Assembly (NCBI GenBank): GCA_019112965.1 | Contig: DXIH01000102.1 | Span: 1-40,397 of the forward strand | Length of the DNA stretch: 40,397 nt | Direction: 5' to 3' | Origin: Candidatus Sphingomonas excrementigallinarum | Lineage (GTDB): Bacteria > Pseudomonadota > Alphaproteobacteria > Sphingomonadales > Sphingomonadaceae | Shown here: positions 25,027 to 33,890 of the stretch, in pieces | Layout of the letters: each line of letters opens with the position of its first letter | Position numbering within the stretch: position 1 is the stretch's first letter | The notes under the pieces: generated by a model | Seen by the model: the letters and a program-made list of their open reading frames with translations, nothing else | Databases searched by the model: none | Told to the model about the DNA's origin: nothing | Program-made: the position numbers and the translations under genes

Positions 25027-25875
25027 TCAGTGTTTCACGTTGCGCCAGACATTCTGATACGCGCCCCATGCCAGGAAGCAGAAGACCAGGATGAAGACGA
25101 AGGCCCCGATCCCGGCCGCGTGACGCGATTCCAGCTTGGGCTCGGCGGTCCAGGTCAGGAAGGCCGCGACGTCCTTGGCCATCTGGTCGCGGGTCGCCAG
25201 CGTGCCGTCGGTATATTGCACCTGACCGTCCTGGTTCAGCGGCGGCGGCATCGCGATGTTCAGGTTCGCGAAATAGGGGTTGTAGTGCAGCCCGGTCGGC
25301 GTCTTGGCGTCGGGGAACTTGCGCAGCAACTCGGCCGGTTGCTGGCGATAGCCGTCGGGGCCGATCAGCGAATAGACATAGTTGGTGCCGTCATGCCGCG
25401 CCTTGGTCATCAGCGACAGGTCGGGCGGCAGGGCGTTGTTGTTGGCCGCGCGCGCCGCGACTTCGTTGGCGAAGGGCGAGGGGAAGCGGTCGGCGGGCAC
25501 GTTCTTGCGCGTCGTCGCCTCGCCCGTCTCCGGGTTGATGCTCGGCTGTTCGATCACCCACTGGTTGGCGATCGCCTTCACCTCGGCCTCGTTATAGCCC
25601 AGCTCCTTCAGGTCGCGGAACGCGACGAGCCGCAGCGAGTGGCAGGCCGCGCAGACCTCCTTGTAGACCTGGAAGCCGCGCTGGAGCTGGCGGCGGTCGA
25701 AGCGGCCAAAAATGCCGTCCGATGCCAGATGCGCCTGCTTGGGGTGAAGGTGGAACTCCTCCTCGGCGGTGGGGACGGGCGGCTCGGAGACGAGCCCCGA
25801 GATGCTGCCCCACAATGCGATGGCGAGGACGAAGGTGAAGGCCGCCCCAACCAGGAATGCGATGCCACGAACCAT
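25027..25875 (-). CDS. petC: cytochrome c1 subunit of the bc1 complex
   Basis: A 282-residue subunit of ubiquinol:cytochrome c oxidoreductase. An N-terminal hydrophobic export signal (about 4-26) precedes the heme motif C75-AA-C78-H79. The axial methionine is probably in NIAMPPPL. A C-terminal membrane helix (GAFVFILVFCFLAWGAYQ) anchors it with the heme domain in the periplasm. It takes electrons from the Rieske protein and passes them to soluble or membrane-bound cytochrome c. It is last in petA-petB-petC, 26 bases after petB, and followed by a terminator. Confidence 0.97.
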   Translation of the reverse strand: MVRGIAFLVGAAFTFVLAIALWGSISGLVSEPPVPTAEEEFHLHPKQAHLASDGIFGRFDRRQLQRGFQVYKEVCAACHSLRLVAFRDLKELGYNEAEVKAIANQWVIEQPSINPETGEATTRKNVPADRFPSPFANEVAARAANNNALPPDLSLMTKARHDGTNYVYSLIGPDGYRQQPAELLRKFPDAKTPTGLHYNPYFANLNIAMPPPLNQDGQVQYTDGTLATRDQMAKDVAAFLTWTAEPKLESRHAAGIGAFVFILVFCFLAWGAYQNVWRNVKH

Positions 25876-25901
25876 GTTCTTTTATCCTCTCTCGGTTCGC
25901 G

Positions 25902-27200
25902 TCAGGCCGAGGCCGAAGGGGTGAGGGCCGACTTGGTGGGCGCCGTGCCGCCATGTTTGGACAACACCGCCTCGGTGATCGAGTTGGGCAGCGGCGCGGG
26001 GCGCTCCGTCCGGGCGATCCAGGGCAGGATCACCAGGAAATGGAGGAAATAATAGGCCGCCGTCAGCTGACTGAGGATGATGAAGAAGGGCGTCGCGGGC
26101 GAGCCCCCGCACCAGCCGAGCAGCAGCACGTCGACCACCAGCACCCAGAAGGCGATCCGCGCCTTGGGCCGGAAATTGTTCGAGCGCACCGGCGAGCTGT
26201 CCAGCCAGGGGAGGAAGAACAGCAGCAGGATCGACCCGAACATCGCCAGCACGCCCCAGAGCTTGGCGGGCAGGATGAAGTCGGCGGTGAAGGCGCGCAG
26301 GATCGCGTAGAAGGGCCAGAAATACCATTCGGGCACGATATGCGCCGGGGTCGAGAGCGGGTTGGCCGGGATGTAGTTGTCCGGATGGCCCAGATAATTG
26401 GGGAAGAAGAACAGCAGGCTGGCGAAGACCAGCAGGAACACGCCCAGGCCCACCGCATCCTTGGCGGTGTAATAGGGGTGGAAGGGCACCGTATCCTGTT
26501 CGCCCTTCACGTCGACGCCGGTCGGGTTGTTGGACCCCGGAATATGCAGCGCCCAGATGTGCAGGATGATGACGCCCGCGATCACGAAGGGCAGCAGATA
26601 GTGGAGCGAGAAGAAGCGGTTGAGCGCGGCATTGTCGGGCGCGAAGCCGCCGAGTAGCCAGACGCGGATCGTGTCGCCGACCACCGGGATCGCCGAGAAG
26701 AAGCCGGTGATGACCTGCGCGCCCCAGAAGCTCATCTGCCCCCAGGGGATGACATAGCCCATGAAGGCGGTCGCCATCATCAGCAGGAAGATGACCACGC
26801 CGAGCAACCACACCATCTCGCGCGGCGCCTTGTAGGACCCGTAATAGAGGCCGCGGAAGATGTGGGTATAGACGACGATGAAGAACATCGACGCGCCGTT
26901 GGCGTGGGCATAGCGCAGGAACCAGCCTGCGTTCACGTCGCGCATGATGCTTTCGACCGAGTCGAAGGCGACACCCGCATTGGCGGCATAATGCATCGCC
27001 AGCACGACGCCGGTGATGATCTGGATGGCGAGCGCGGCGCCGGCCAGTACACCGAAATTCCAGAAATAATTCAGGTTGCGTGGCACCGGATAACCGGCGC
27101 CGACCGCATTATAGACCAGGCGCGGCAGCGGCAGCTTCTCGTCCAGCCAACGCATGACCGGCTGTTTCGGCTCATAATGTTTGGCCCAGGGAAAGCTCAT
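25902..27200 (-). CDS. petB: cytochrome b subunit of the bc1 complex
   Basis: A 432-residue inner-membrane protein with eight hydrophobic helices. It binds two b hemes and forms the quinol oxidation and quinone reduction sites. Visible landmarks are [36 protein letters not shown], the Qo-site region ending in the [14 protein letters not shown] motif, and [17 protein letters not shown]. The length is that of bc1, not split as in b6f. AAGGGGA is about nine bases before the ATG, and petA ends 14 bases upstream. Confidence 0.98.
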   Translation of the reverse strand: MSFPWAKHYEPKQPVMRWLDEKLPLPRLVYNAVGAGYPVPRNLNYFWNFGVLAGAALAIQIITGVVLAMHYAANAGVAFDSVESIMRDVNAGWFLRYAHANGASMFFIVVYTHIFRGLYYGSYKAPREMVWLLGVVIFLLMMATAFMGYVIPWGQMSFWGAQVITGFFSAIPVVGDTIRVWLLGGFAPDNAALNRFFSLHYLLPFVIAGVIILHIWALHIPGSNNPTGVDVKGEQDTVPFHPYYTAKDAVGLGVFLLVFASLLFFFPNYLGHPDNYIPANPLSTPAHIVPEWYFWPFYAILRAFTADFILPAKLWGVLAMFGSILLLFFLPWLDSSPVRSNNFRPKARIAFWVLVVDVLLLGWCGGSPATPFFIILSQLTAAYYFLHFLVILPWIARTERPAPLPNSITEAVLSKHGGTAPTKSALTPSASA

Positions 27201-27214
27201 TTCTCGGATCCCCT

Positions 27215-27808
27215 TTAAGCGGCCGCGCCGACCGTGACGGTCGTGTCGGTGTCGAATTTGTAATCGGGCACGAAGAGGTTCTTCGGTGCCGGACCCTTTC
27301 GGATGCGCGCGGCGGTGTCATAGGCCGAGCCGTGGCAGGGGCAGAAATAGCCGCCATAAGGGCCCTTGTTCTCGCCCTCGCCCGCGCCCAGCGGGACGCA
27401 GCCCAGATGGGTGCACACGCCCAGCGTGATGAGCCAGTTCGTCTTGCCCGGCTTGGTCCGCTCGGCCAGCGTCTGCGGATCGCGCAGCTCGGACAGCGGC
27501 ACGGCGTTGGCCTCGGCGATTTCCTTGGGCGTCAGGTTGCGGACGAACAGTGGTTGCTTGCGGAAACTGGCCTTGATCGCCTGTCCGGGGGCGATCTTGG
27601 ACAGGTCGATCTCGGTGGTGGACTGCGCCAGCACGTCGGCCGACGGGTTCATCTGGTTGATGAGCGGCAGGACGATCGCCAGTGCGCCGACACCCGCAAA
27701 GGAAGCGGCAGCGACGTTGATGAAGTCGCGGCGGCGGGGATCGTGAACCTCTTCCTCGAATGGCTTGGGTGACTCGCCGGGGGGTACGGTATTATCCGTC
27801 ATCGCCAT
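27215..27808 (-). CDS. petA: Rieske iron-sulfur subunit of the bc1 complex
   Basis: A 197-residue subunit with a 2Fe-2S cluster. The N terminus has a twin-arginine-like [20 protein letters not shown] signal that also serves as membrane anchor (about 33-53). The cluster ligands are in the boxes [10 protein letters not shown] and CPCHGSAYD, with an insert of about ten residues between them. It carries electrons from quinol to cytochrome c1 on the periplasmic side. ATG at 27808 is chosen because GGAC is spaced five bases before it; the ATG two codons in (27802) is possible. First gene of the operon. Confidence 0.97.
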   Translation of the reverse strand: MAMTDNTVPPGESPKPFEEEVHDPRRRDFINVAAASFAGVGALAIVLPLINQMNPSADVLAQSTTEIDLSKIAPGQAIKASFRKQPLFVRNLTPKEIAEANAVPLSELRDPQTLAERTKPGKTNWLITLGVCTHLGCVPLGAGEGENKGPYGGYFCPCHGSAYDTAARIRKGPAPKNLFVPDYKFDTDTTVTVGAAA

Positions 27809-28095
27809 TCGTCCTGTCCCTCCACCTTTGCCCGCGTTCGTTACGCTATGTCGTCGACGGTCGTGCCGGATTGTCCCCGGTCATGCGCCGCCTGTTTCGA
27901 CCCGTCCATGATGAACGGCACGTCAGGTTAGCCTTGCTTGATCGGTTTTGCCAATCCCCTTTGGGAACCACGGCTGACCATTCAGCGCGGGTGCAGGCAG
28001 ACGGGCGCAGGAACAAGCGTTCGCACTGCGGGGTTGACCGCTGATCGACGCGGATGACGGACCCCTGCCGCACCCGCTCCGGCTGCACCAGGGGC

Positions 28096-28620
28096 ATGGA
28101 GAGGATGATGACCCTGGGTAAAATGGGTTGGGCCACGGCGATCGCGGCCGGGTTGCTGGCACTGGGCGGCTGCGCGGACGGTTATGGCTATAGCGGCGTG
28201 TCGGTCGGCGCGGGCTATGGCGGTGGATACGCGCCGGGCTATTATGGCGGTGGGTATGGCGGCTATGGCTACACACCGTCCTATTTCGGCTGGTATGACG
28301 ACTTCTATTATCCCGGCACCGGCGTCTATGTTTACGATCGCTATCGCCGCCCGTACCGCTGGAACGACGGGCAGCGTGCCTATTGGCAGGGGCGGCGGGA
28401 TGCGTGGCGCGGCGGTGCGATCCGCGACCAGTGGCGTGGATGGGGCCGGGGCGGATGGCGCGGGCCGGTGCCCGGCGCGGCGCCCAACCCAGGTGGCTGG
28501 CGCGGTAATCCCGGCGGGTGGCGTGGGCAGCAGGGCGTTCGCCCGACCCCGTCGGTGCCGCGTCCCGGCGGCTGGCGTGGCGGCCGTCCGGGTGGACGCG
28601 GCGGGCGCGGCCCGCGTTAA
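28096..28620 (+). CDS. Gly/Tyr/Trp/Arg-rich lipoprotein of unknown function
   Basis: About 174 residues. A signal sequence ends in the lipobox LGGC. The first half of the mature protein is Gly/Tyr-rich (YGGGYAPGYYGGGYGGYGY), with the middle part YDRYRRPYRWNDGQRAYWQG. The second half is Arg/Trp/Gly-rich with at least three PGGWRG units and ends in basic Gly-Arg repeats. It is probably an outer-membrane or surface lipoprotein with disordered tail; no domain is recognisable. Start uncertain: ATGs at 28096, 28105 and 28108 all keep the signal peptide, and GAGAGG lies between them. It stands alone, 287 bases from the divergent petA; I see no other gene in that gap. Confidence 0.7.
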   Translation: MERMMTLGKMGWATAIAAGLLALGGCADGYGYSGVSVGAGYGGGYAPGYYGGGYGGYGYTPSYFGWYDDFYYPGTGVYVYDRYRRPYRWNDGQRAYWQGRRDAWRGGAIRDQWRGWGRGGWRGPVPGAAPNPGGWRGNPGGWRGQQGVRPTPSVPRPGGWRGGRPGGRGGRGPR

Positions 28621-29069
28621 CCGGCCTTGGGGCGGGTCCGGATCATGACGGTGGGGCGCATCGTCATGACCGGCACGTCGTCCTGATTGAGCACGGTCCA
28701 GCGGCTGATGACGAACCCCATCTCCGGGCGGCTGGCGGATGCGCGCGTCTCCAGCACCTCCGCCTCGCAGTGGAGCGTGTCGCCGGGATAGACAGGCTTC
28801 GTCCAGCGCAGCTCGTCGACACCGGGCGAGCCGATGCTCTGAAAGCCGGTGTCGCGGAAATGCTCGACGATCATCGCCATCGCCATCGAGGCGGTATGCC
28901 ATCCGCTGGCCGACAGCCGCCCGAAATGGGTGGCGGCGGCGGCTTCGTCGGACAGGTGAAAGGGCTGGGGGTCATAGCGCTCGGCAAAGGCGACGACCTC
29001 GTCGCGCGTCACCCGATATTCGCCGAACCGCGTCACGTCGCCGACCGCGACATCCTCCAGCCAGATCAT
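28617..29069 (-). CDS. MaoC-like (R)-specific enoyl hydratase/dehydratase
   Basis: A 150-residue hot-dog-fold protein. The catalytic pair D33 and H38 lies in RYDPQPFHLS, the hydratase-2 motif, followed by GRLSASGWHTASM and a PVYPGDTL turn. It should hydrate or dehydrate an acyl-CoA in the cytoplasm. The substrate is not predictable. Its stop overlaps the convergent lipoprotein gene by four bases. The nearest gene on the same strand ends 12 bases upstream and encodes an unrelated phosphodiesterase. Confidence 0.9.
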   Translation of the reverse strand: MIWLEDVAVGDVTRFGEYRVTRDEVVAFAERYDPQPFHLSDEAAAATHFGRLSASGWHTASMAMAMIVEHFRDTGFQSIGSPGVDELRWTKPVYPGDTLHCEAEVLETRASASRPEMGFVISRWTVLNQDDVPVMTMRPTVMIRTRPKAG

Positions 29070-29081
29070 TCCCTTGTCTCC

Positions 29082-30392
29082 TCAGCGCCGAAACGCGCGG
29101 CGGAACGGCGCGTCGTTGCCGTCCAGTCCCTGACCCGCCGGCAGGCCGATCAGGTCGCGTAGTAGCGGTGCAACGTCGACATTGTCGAATGGTGCCAGCC
29201 GGACGCCCGGTCGAAAGGCCGGGCCGTTGGCGATGAACAGCGCGGTCATGGTCGGATCGGCATTGTCATAGCCGTGCATCCCCCCGGCAAAGGGCTTGTC
29301 CGGGGCCTTGGCCTCGATCATCCATCCGGCATCGGCGAGGCAGAAATAGGGGGCGATGCGCGGATTGCGGCCGTAATGGAAACGCGCCGGGATTTCGCCC
29401 TTGCGCCAGCAGGTCATGTGCCCGCGCCGCCCGAGCAGGCGCGCCTCCAGGGCGGCCTCATGCCCCGGCCTGGCGGTGATCGAGGCGAAGGGGCCGTCGT
29501 CACTCAGCTCGTAATCGGCCGGGTCCAGCAGCTGGTCGAGCGCAATCACCCGGTCGCTCGACGTGGCGGCCATGCCATGATCGGCGACGACCACCAGATT
29601 GGCGGGCTGATGCAACTCGGCCAGCCCGGCCACCAGCATTCCGATCGCCTGGTCGGCCTTGGCGATGGCGGTGTTGATCTCGGGATTGTCCGGGCCAACC
29701 TCGTGCCCGGCGATATCCACTTCGTCGATATAGAGGGTCAGGAAGCGCGGACGGGTGGCTGTCGGACGCCGGAGCCAGTCGAGGATGGCGTCGACCCGCT
29801 GCCGGTCGGACACGGCGGAATTATACGCCTGCCAGTCGTGCGGGCGGATGCCGCCGGTGACGGTGTGATGGCTGTCGTTTTGCTGGACGCCGCCCCAGGC
29901 GACGGTCGATCCGGGCCAGAACATGGTGGCGGTCGGGATGCCCGCCTTCTCGGCGGTGACCCAGAGCGGTTCGGCCGCATTCCACCAATAAGGCTGCTCC
30001 GACGCCATGGTGAAGCGCTCGCCCGGATGCGCCGGGTCGGTGAAGCTGTTGGCGACGATGCCGTGGCGGTCGGGCACCAGCCCGGTCACCAGCGTCCAGT
30101 GATTGGGGAACGTCTTGGACGGGAAGGACGGCCGCATCGGCGCACTCACTCCGTCAGCGGCCAAGCGCGACAGATTCGGGGTGATGCCGCGGTTCAGATA
30201 GTCGGCACGGAACCCGTCGATCGATACCAGGATCGTGACCGGCGCGCGTTCCTCGCGCAGTGTGGTGACGGGCGTCGCGGCGCCGGTCACGGGCGGTGCG
30301 CTCGTCACCGGCGGCAGGGCGGGCGGGCTGTAGGGATAAGCGCAACCGCCGAGCAGGGCGAGCGCAATGGCAGCAAGAGGGAGTCGGATCAC
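29082..30392 (-). CDS. ectonucleotide pyrophosphatase/phosphodiesterase-like lipoprotein
   Basis: A 436-residue protein of the alkaline phosphatase superfamily, NPP branch. The lipoprotein signal ends LGGC with C17. The first metal aspartate is D59 in ILVSIDGFRADYL, and the nucleophile is T94 in SFPSKTFPNHWTLVTG. Later metal ligands are seen in YIDEVDIAGHEVGPD and VVADHGMA, with GMHGYDN near the C terminus. NPP enzymes use two zinc ions to cleave phosphodiester or pyrophosphate bonds, usually of nucleotides, in the periplasm. The enzyme probably salvages phosphate or nucleotides, but lysophospholipids are possible substrates. The full domain appears intact. Confidence 0.92.
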   Translation of the reverse strand: MIRLPLAAIALALLGGCAYPYSPPALPPVTSAPPVTGAATPVTTLREERAPVTILVSIDGFRADYLNRGITPNLSRLAADGVSAPMRPSFPSKTFPNHWTLVTGLVPDRHGIVANSFTDPAHPGERFTMASEQPYWWNAAEPLWVTAEKAGIPTATMFWPGSTVAWGGVQQNDSHHTVTGGIRPHDWQAYNSAVSDRQRVDAILDWLRRPTATRPRFLTLYIDEVDIAGHEVGPDNPEINTAIAKADQAIGMLVAGLAELHQPANLVVVADHGMAATSSDRVIALDQLLDPADYELSDDGPFASITARPGHEAALEARLLGRRGHMTCWRKGEIPARFHYGRNPRIAPYFCLADAGWMIEAKAPDKPFAGGMHGYDNADPTMTALFIANGPAFRPGVRLAPFDNVDVAPLLRDLIGLPAGQGLDGNDAPFRRAFRR

Positions 30393-30471
30393 GGGAGAGG
30401 CTATCCTTTCGGACCAGCCCGATAGCGCCGCAATATGACACTGGCGAGGGGGCAGCCGCCGCGCCGATCCC

Positions 30472-30864
30472 TCAGTCGACCGGAAAGAACTGACGGATGG
30501 TCGGGTCCGCGTTGCGGAGGAGTAGGCGGAGCCGCTCGGTAGCGTCCTGCGGCCGATCGCCGGGCAGTCCGGCCATGGCCCATTCGCCGAATGCGGGGCC
30601 GTCGGTCATCCGGTCGTCGAGGATGCGGATGTCGGCATGGCGGGGGTCGCCCATGATACGCGACAGTGTTTCGTGCACGCTGTCCGCCGGACCTTCCAGC
30701 AGCTGGCGATACTCGCCGTCCCCGATCCACAAGATGCCCGAAACGCCGTCCATGCCATTGTTGCGGCGCGAACTGGCCAGAATGGCCTCTTGATCGGCGC
30801 GTTTGTCCTCGCCGACCGCGCGGCTGGTGTAGATGACACGGCGAAATGCACTAACATGGATCAT
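30472..30864 (-). CDS. BLUF-domain blue-light sensor
   Basis: A 130-residue protein consisting of one BLUF domain that binds FAD and senses blue light. Landmarks have exactly the AppA spacing with an offset of nine: Y12 (AppA Y21), N36 (N45), Q54 (Q63), W95 (W104) and M97 (M106). The motifs are VIYTSRA, RRNNGMDGVSGILW and EYRQLLEGP. No effector domain is attached, so it must signal by protein contact, as short BLUF proteins do. A short helical cap follows. It lies between the phosphodiesterase gene and ychF, on the same strand, with 79 bases to the phosphodiesterase start. Its target is unknown. Confidence 0.93.
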   Translation of the reverse strand: MIHVSAFRRVIYTSRAVGEDKRADQEAILASSRRNNGMDGVSGILWIGDGEYRQLLEGPADSVHETLSRIMGDPRHADIRILDDRMTDGPAFGEWAMAGLPGDRPQDATERLRLLLRNADPTIRQFFPVD

Positions 30865-30905
30865 GTTTGGGCGCCTAACGTGCGTCGCCGTGTCTGAAAA
30901 GCGTC

Positions 30906-30938
30906 AAATGTGCCGGTCGGGCCAACCCGACCGGCACA
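30906..30938 (-). terminator. strong hairpin after ychF
   Basis: A perfect 13-base-pair stem, TGTGCCGGTCGGG with CCCGACCGGCACA and a four-base loop, lies eight bases past the ychF stop. On the minus strand only three T follow, so termination there may be partial; on the plus strand four A flank it. Confidence 0.7.
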
Positions 30939-30945
30939 AAAGGGA

Positions 30946-32046
30946 TCAGACGTTGAAGCGGAACAGCATCACGTCGCCGTCCTGAACGACATATTCCTTG
31001 CCTTCGGCGCGCAGCTTGCCCGCATCGCGCGCGCCCGCTTCGCCCTTGAACGCGATATAGTCGGGATAGGCGATCGTCTCGGCCCGGATGAAGCCGCGCT
31101 CGAAATCGCTATGGATCTCACCCGCCGCATTGGGCGCCTTGGCACCGCGATGGACGGTCCAGGCTCGCGCTTCCTTCGGGCCGACGGTGAAGAAGGTCAG
31201 CAGGTCGAGCAGCGCGTAACCGGCGCGGATCACGCGGGCCAGGCCGGTTTCCGACAGGCCCAGTTCCGGCAGGAATTCGCCGCGATCCTCGGCGGGCATG
31301 GTCGCGATCTCGGCCTCGATCGCCGCCGACACGACGACTGCCTGTGCGCCCTCTGCCGCCGCCTTTTCGAAGACGCGCGCCGAATGGGCGTTGCCGTTCG
31401 CCGCGTTCGATTCCTCGACATTGCAAACATAGAGGACCGGCTTTGCGGTCAGCAGCTGGGCCTGCGAAAAGACGCGCGCTTCCTCCTCGTCCTTCGGCAC
31501 GGTCAGGCGGGCGGGCTTGCCGTCGCGCAGCAGCTCGAGCGTCTGGCCCAGAACCGAAGCGGCAATCTTGGCTTCCTTGTCGCCCTGCTGGCCCTTCTTG
31601 ATGAAGGCGGGGACGCGTTTTTCCAGGCTTTCCAGGTCGGAGAGCATCAGTTCGGTCTCGACCGTCTCGGCGTCCGCGATGGGATCGACCTTGCCCTCGA
31701 CATGGGTAACGTCGCCGTCCTCAAAGCAGCGCAGGACGTGGACGATGGCGTCCACCTCACGGATATTGCCCAGGAACTGGTTGCCCAGGCCCTCGCCCTT
31801 GGACGCGCCGCGCACCAGCCCGGCGATGTCGACGAACGCCAACTGCGTCTCGATGATCTTGGCCGAGCCCGCGACTTCGGCCAACTGGTACAGGCGCGGA
31901 TCGGGCACCGCGACGTTGCCGACATTGGGCTCGATCGTGCAGAACGGATAATTGGCGGCCTGCGCCGCCGCCGTTTCGGTCAGCGCGTTGAAAAGGGTGG
32001 ACTTGCCGACATTCGGCAGGCCGACGATGCCGCAGCGGAAACCCAT
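30946..32046 (-). CDS. ychF: redox-regulated ATPase YchF (OLA1 family)
   Basis: A 366-residue P-loop protein of the Obg group that hydrolyses ATP rather than GTP and associates with the ribosome. It has GLPNVGKSTLFNALT (Walker A), switch II DIAGLVRGASKGEGLGNQFL, and the altered NKxD box NVEESN that shifts specificity to ATP. The C-terminal TGS domain follows from about residue 280 (FFTVGPKEARAW...GFIRAETIAY). Length is standard. It is known in other bacteria to act as a negative regulator of oxidative-stress response. Pth, its frequent neighbour, lies about 1.2 kb upstream. Confidence 0.97.
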   Translation of the reverse strand: MGFRCGIVGLPNVGKSTLFNALTETAAAQAANYPFCTIEPNVGNVAVPDPRLYQLAEVAGSAKIIETQLAFVDIAGLVRGASKGEGLGNQFLGNIREVDAIVHVLRCFEDGDVTHVEGKVDPIADAETVETELMLSDLESLEKRVPAFIKKGQQGDKEAKIAASVLGQTLELLRDGKPARLTVPKDEEEARVFSQAQLLTAKPVLYVCNVEESNAANGNAHSARVFEKAAAEGAQAVVVSAAIEAEIATMPAEDRGEFLPELGLSETGLARVIRAGYALLDLLTFFTVGPKEARAWTVHRGAKAPNAAGEIHSDFERGFIRAETIAYPDYIAFKGEAGARDAGKLRAEGKEYVVQDGDVMLFRFNV

Positions 32047-32146
32047 GCGTCGCTTATCCTACAGGAAAGGGGAAAGCGCCCCTCTAGCGAGGATGGGGGA
32101 ATTTCTCAACCGATGGTGCGGAGGGACGGGGGCGTTTGTCCCGCCT

Positions 32147-32250
32147 CCGTTCGGCCTGAGCGAAGTCGAAGGCCAAGGGAATCCAGTTGGACAAGATATC
32201 CCTTGGCTAAGGTTTGGCCCGTGGCCTTCGACTTCGCTCAGGCGGAACGG
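32147..32250. repeat. paired REP-like inverted repeat, copy F
   Basis: Units at 32147-32171 and 32225-32250, with 53 bases between. The arms are flanked by CCAAGGGAAT and ATCCCTTGG, which extend the symmetry. Confidence 0.83.
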
Positions 32251-32272
32251 TGTGGGGGAGTTCCCGTACTCC

Positions 32273-32467
32273 TCAGGCGGCCCCTACCGCCAGCGCGGCG
32301 GCATAGCCGAGCAGCATGACGCCCATCGCACCCGAAAAGCCCATCAGCACCAGACCCATATAATGCAGGATCGGCGGATTGGCGCGCTGCGCCTTCTTGT
32401 TCCGGCCGAGGCCCGACAGCACGAAGCTGGCCAACATGCCAAAGGTGAAGACGGCGAATTCGAGCAT
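32273..32467 (-). CDS. small two-helix membrane protein
   Basis: A 64-residue protein with two hydrophobic segments, LEFAVFTFGMLASFVLSGLG and MGLVLMGFSGAMGVMLLGYA, joined by a basic loop (RNKKAQRANPP). The ATG at 32467 lacks a strong ribosome site; a TTG at 32515 would add 16 residues. I do not recognise the family. It is probably an integral inner-membrane protein. It sits alone between ychF and the oxygenase gene. Confidence 0.55.
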   Translation of the reverse strand: MLEFAVFTFGMLASFVLSGLGRNKKAQRANPPILHYMGLVLMGFSGAMGVMLLGYAAALAVGAA

Positions 32468-32631
32468 TGGGAACAGATCCGGGATAGGGGTGCGATCGCC
32501 TTTTCCCTTACCCAAAACAGGTTAACGGCACGATATCGCCGCGACCAAGCGCCTTTCATGCGCGACCAGCCGAGGGAACTTTTCGACTGGTCGCGGGTGC
32601 GGTGCGCGTCGTCGCCCCCGTTTCATTCGGA

Positions 32632-33234
32632 TCAGTAATAATTGAAGCTGACGCTGATCCGCTCGCCCTTCGCGGCGTTGGGCACCACCTCATGCCGCAG
32701 CCAGCTTTCCCAGAGCAGCACCGTGCCCGGTTCGGGCGTGGCGGTGGCGAAGGTCGCCAGATCGTCCGGCGCATCGGGGCGCCGGCGGGGTGCGGCCATG
32801 AGCATCGGCAGGCGCGGATCCTCCAGCTTCAGCGCGCCCGAGCCCTTGGGCATGGCGACATAGAGCGTGCCCGACACCACCGAATGCGGGTGGATATGCG
32901 CCGAGTGGTGGCCGCCGAGCTTCAGGACATTGACCCACAGGCTGTCGAGCTTCAGCTTGCGGCCGCCAAGGTCGAAGGCGCATTCCTCGGCGAAGCGCGC
33001 GACATGACGGTCCAGCTTCTTCTTGAGGTCGGCGAAGACGGGATCGCGGATCGGCAGGTCGTTGAGCGAGGCATAGCTGGTATAGCCGCGATAGCCATGT
33101 TCCTTGGACCAGCGCCGCCCGGCCCGGTCGTCCTCGGCTAGCGCCCAGCAGCTTTGCTCGATCTCGGCCAGCAGGTCGGCATCGTCCAACTGCCCCTCAT
33201 AGAGCAGCGAGGCGAAGAGGCGCCGCACGCTCAT
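32632..33234 (-). CDS. 2OG-Fe(II) oxygenase of the TIGR02466 type
   Basis: A 200-residue double-stranded beta-helix protein. It has the pattern LWVNVLKLGGHHSAHIHPHS then VSGTLYVAMPKGSG, with iron ligand histidines in the HIHPHS stretch and the second histidine in SWLRHEVVPN. The arginine that would bind 2-oxoglutarate is in KGERISVSFN. The substrate is unknown; relatives hydroxylate amino-acid side chains or small molecules. Its start ATG overlaps the pth stop (ATGA), so it is probably made together with peptidyl-tRNA hydrolase. Confidence 0.85.
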   Translation of the reverse strand: MSVRRLFASLLYEGQLDDADLLAEIEQSCWALAEDDRAGRRWSKEHGYRGYTSYASLNDLPIRDPVFADLKKKLDRHVARFAEECAFDLGGRKLKLDSLWVNVLKLGGHHSAHIHPHSVVSGTLYVAMPKGSGALKLEDPRLPMLMAAPRRRPDAPDDLATFATATPEPGTVLLWESWLRHEVVPNAAKGERISVSFNYY

Positions 33235-33806
33235 GCCGCATCCCCCAGCCGCAGCGCGATGTCGTTGACGAAGCGCACGTCGTCGCCCTCCGCCAGCCAA
33301 TGCGCCTCCGCCGCCAGTGCGCCGAGCAGGTCGGACAGCGGTTCGATCTCGGACTTGGCGTAATTGCCCAGCACATGGCCGGTCACCCGGTCCTTATGCC
33401 CCGGATGGCCGATGCCCAGCCGCACGCGGCGAAAGTCCGGCCCCAGATGCTGGTCAATCGAGCGCAGGCCGTTATGCCCCGCCGTACCGCCGCCGGTCTT
33501 CACCTTGACGCGGAAGGGCGCGATGTCGAGTTCGTCGTGAAAGACGGTCAGGGCGTCCACGCCCAGCTTGTAGAAGCGCAGCGCCTCGCCGACGCTGCGG
33601 CCGCTTTCGTTCATGAAGGTGGCGGGCTTCAGCAGCAGGATCTTCTGACCGCCGATCCGCCCTTCCTGGGTCCAGCCCTGGAACTGCTTCTTCACGGGGC
33701 CGAAGTCGTGCACCTCGGCAATGGCGTCCATCGCCATGAAGCCGACATTGTGGCGGTGCATCGCATATTGCGCGCCCGGATTGCCCAGCCCGGTCCAGAC
33801 CTGCAT
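33231..33806 (-). CDS. pth: peptidyl-tRNA hydrolase
   Basis: A 191-residue essential enzyme that splits peptidyl-tRNA released from stalled ribosomes. Active-site residues are in place: N9 in GLGNPG, the catalytic H19 in MHRHNVGF, N66 in ATFMNESG, D91 in VFHDELDI and N112 in GHNGLRSI. ATG at 33806 has AAGGA eight bases upstream and gives the normal MQVWTGLGNPG start. Length is standard. The stop overlaps the oxygenase start by four bases. The L25 gene that often precedes pth is absent here. Confidence 0.97.
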   Translation of the reverse strand: MQVWTGLGNPGAQYAMHRHNVGFMAMDAIAEVHDFGPVKKQFQGWTQEGRIGGQKILLLKPATFMNESGRSVGEALRFYKLGVDALTVFHDELDIAPFRVKVKTGGGTAGHNGLRSIDQHLGPDFRRVRLGIGHPGHKDRVTGHVLGNYAKSEIEPLSDLLGALAAEAHWLAEGDDVRFVNDIALRLGDAA

Positions 33807-33890
33807 GTGGTGTTCCTTGTCCGTGATCGCGACGGCCCCTAGCACCGGGCGCGGCGAACGCGAAACGGGGCTTTGTCGTTGTGTAGACGA

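Noticed and set aside
27809..28095. Possible promoter TTGGCA-18-TAACCT for petABC on the minus strand
   Set aside because: The spacing and hexamers are weak, and several equally poor matches exist in the same gap.
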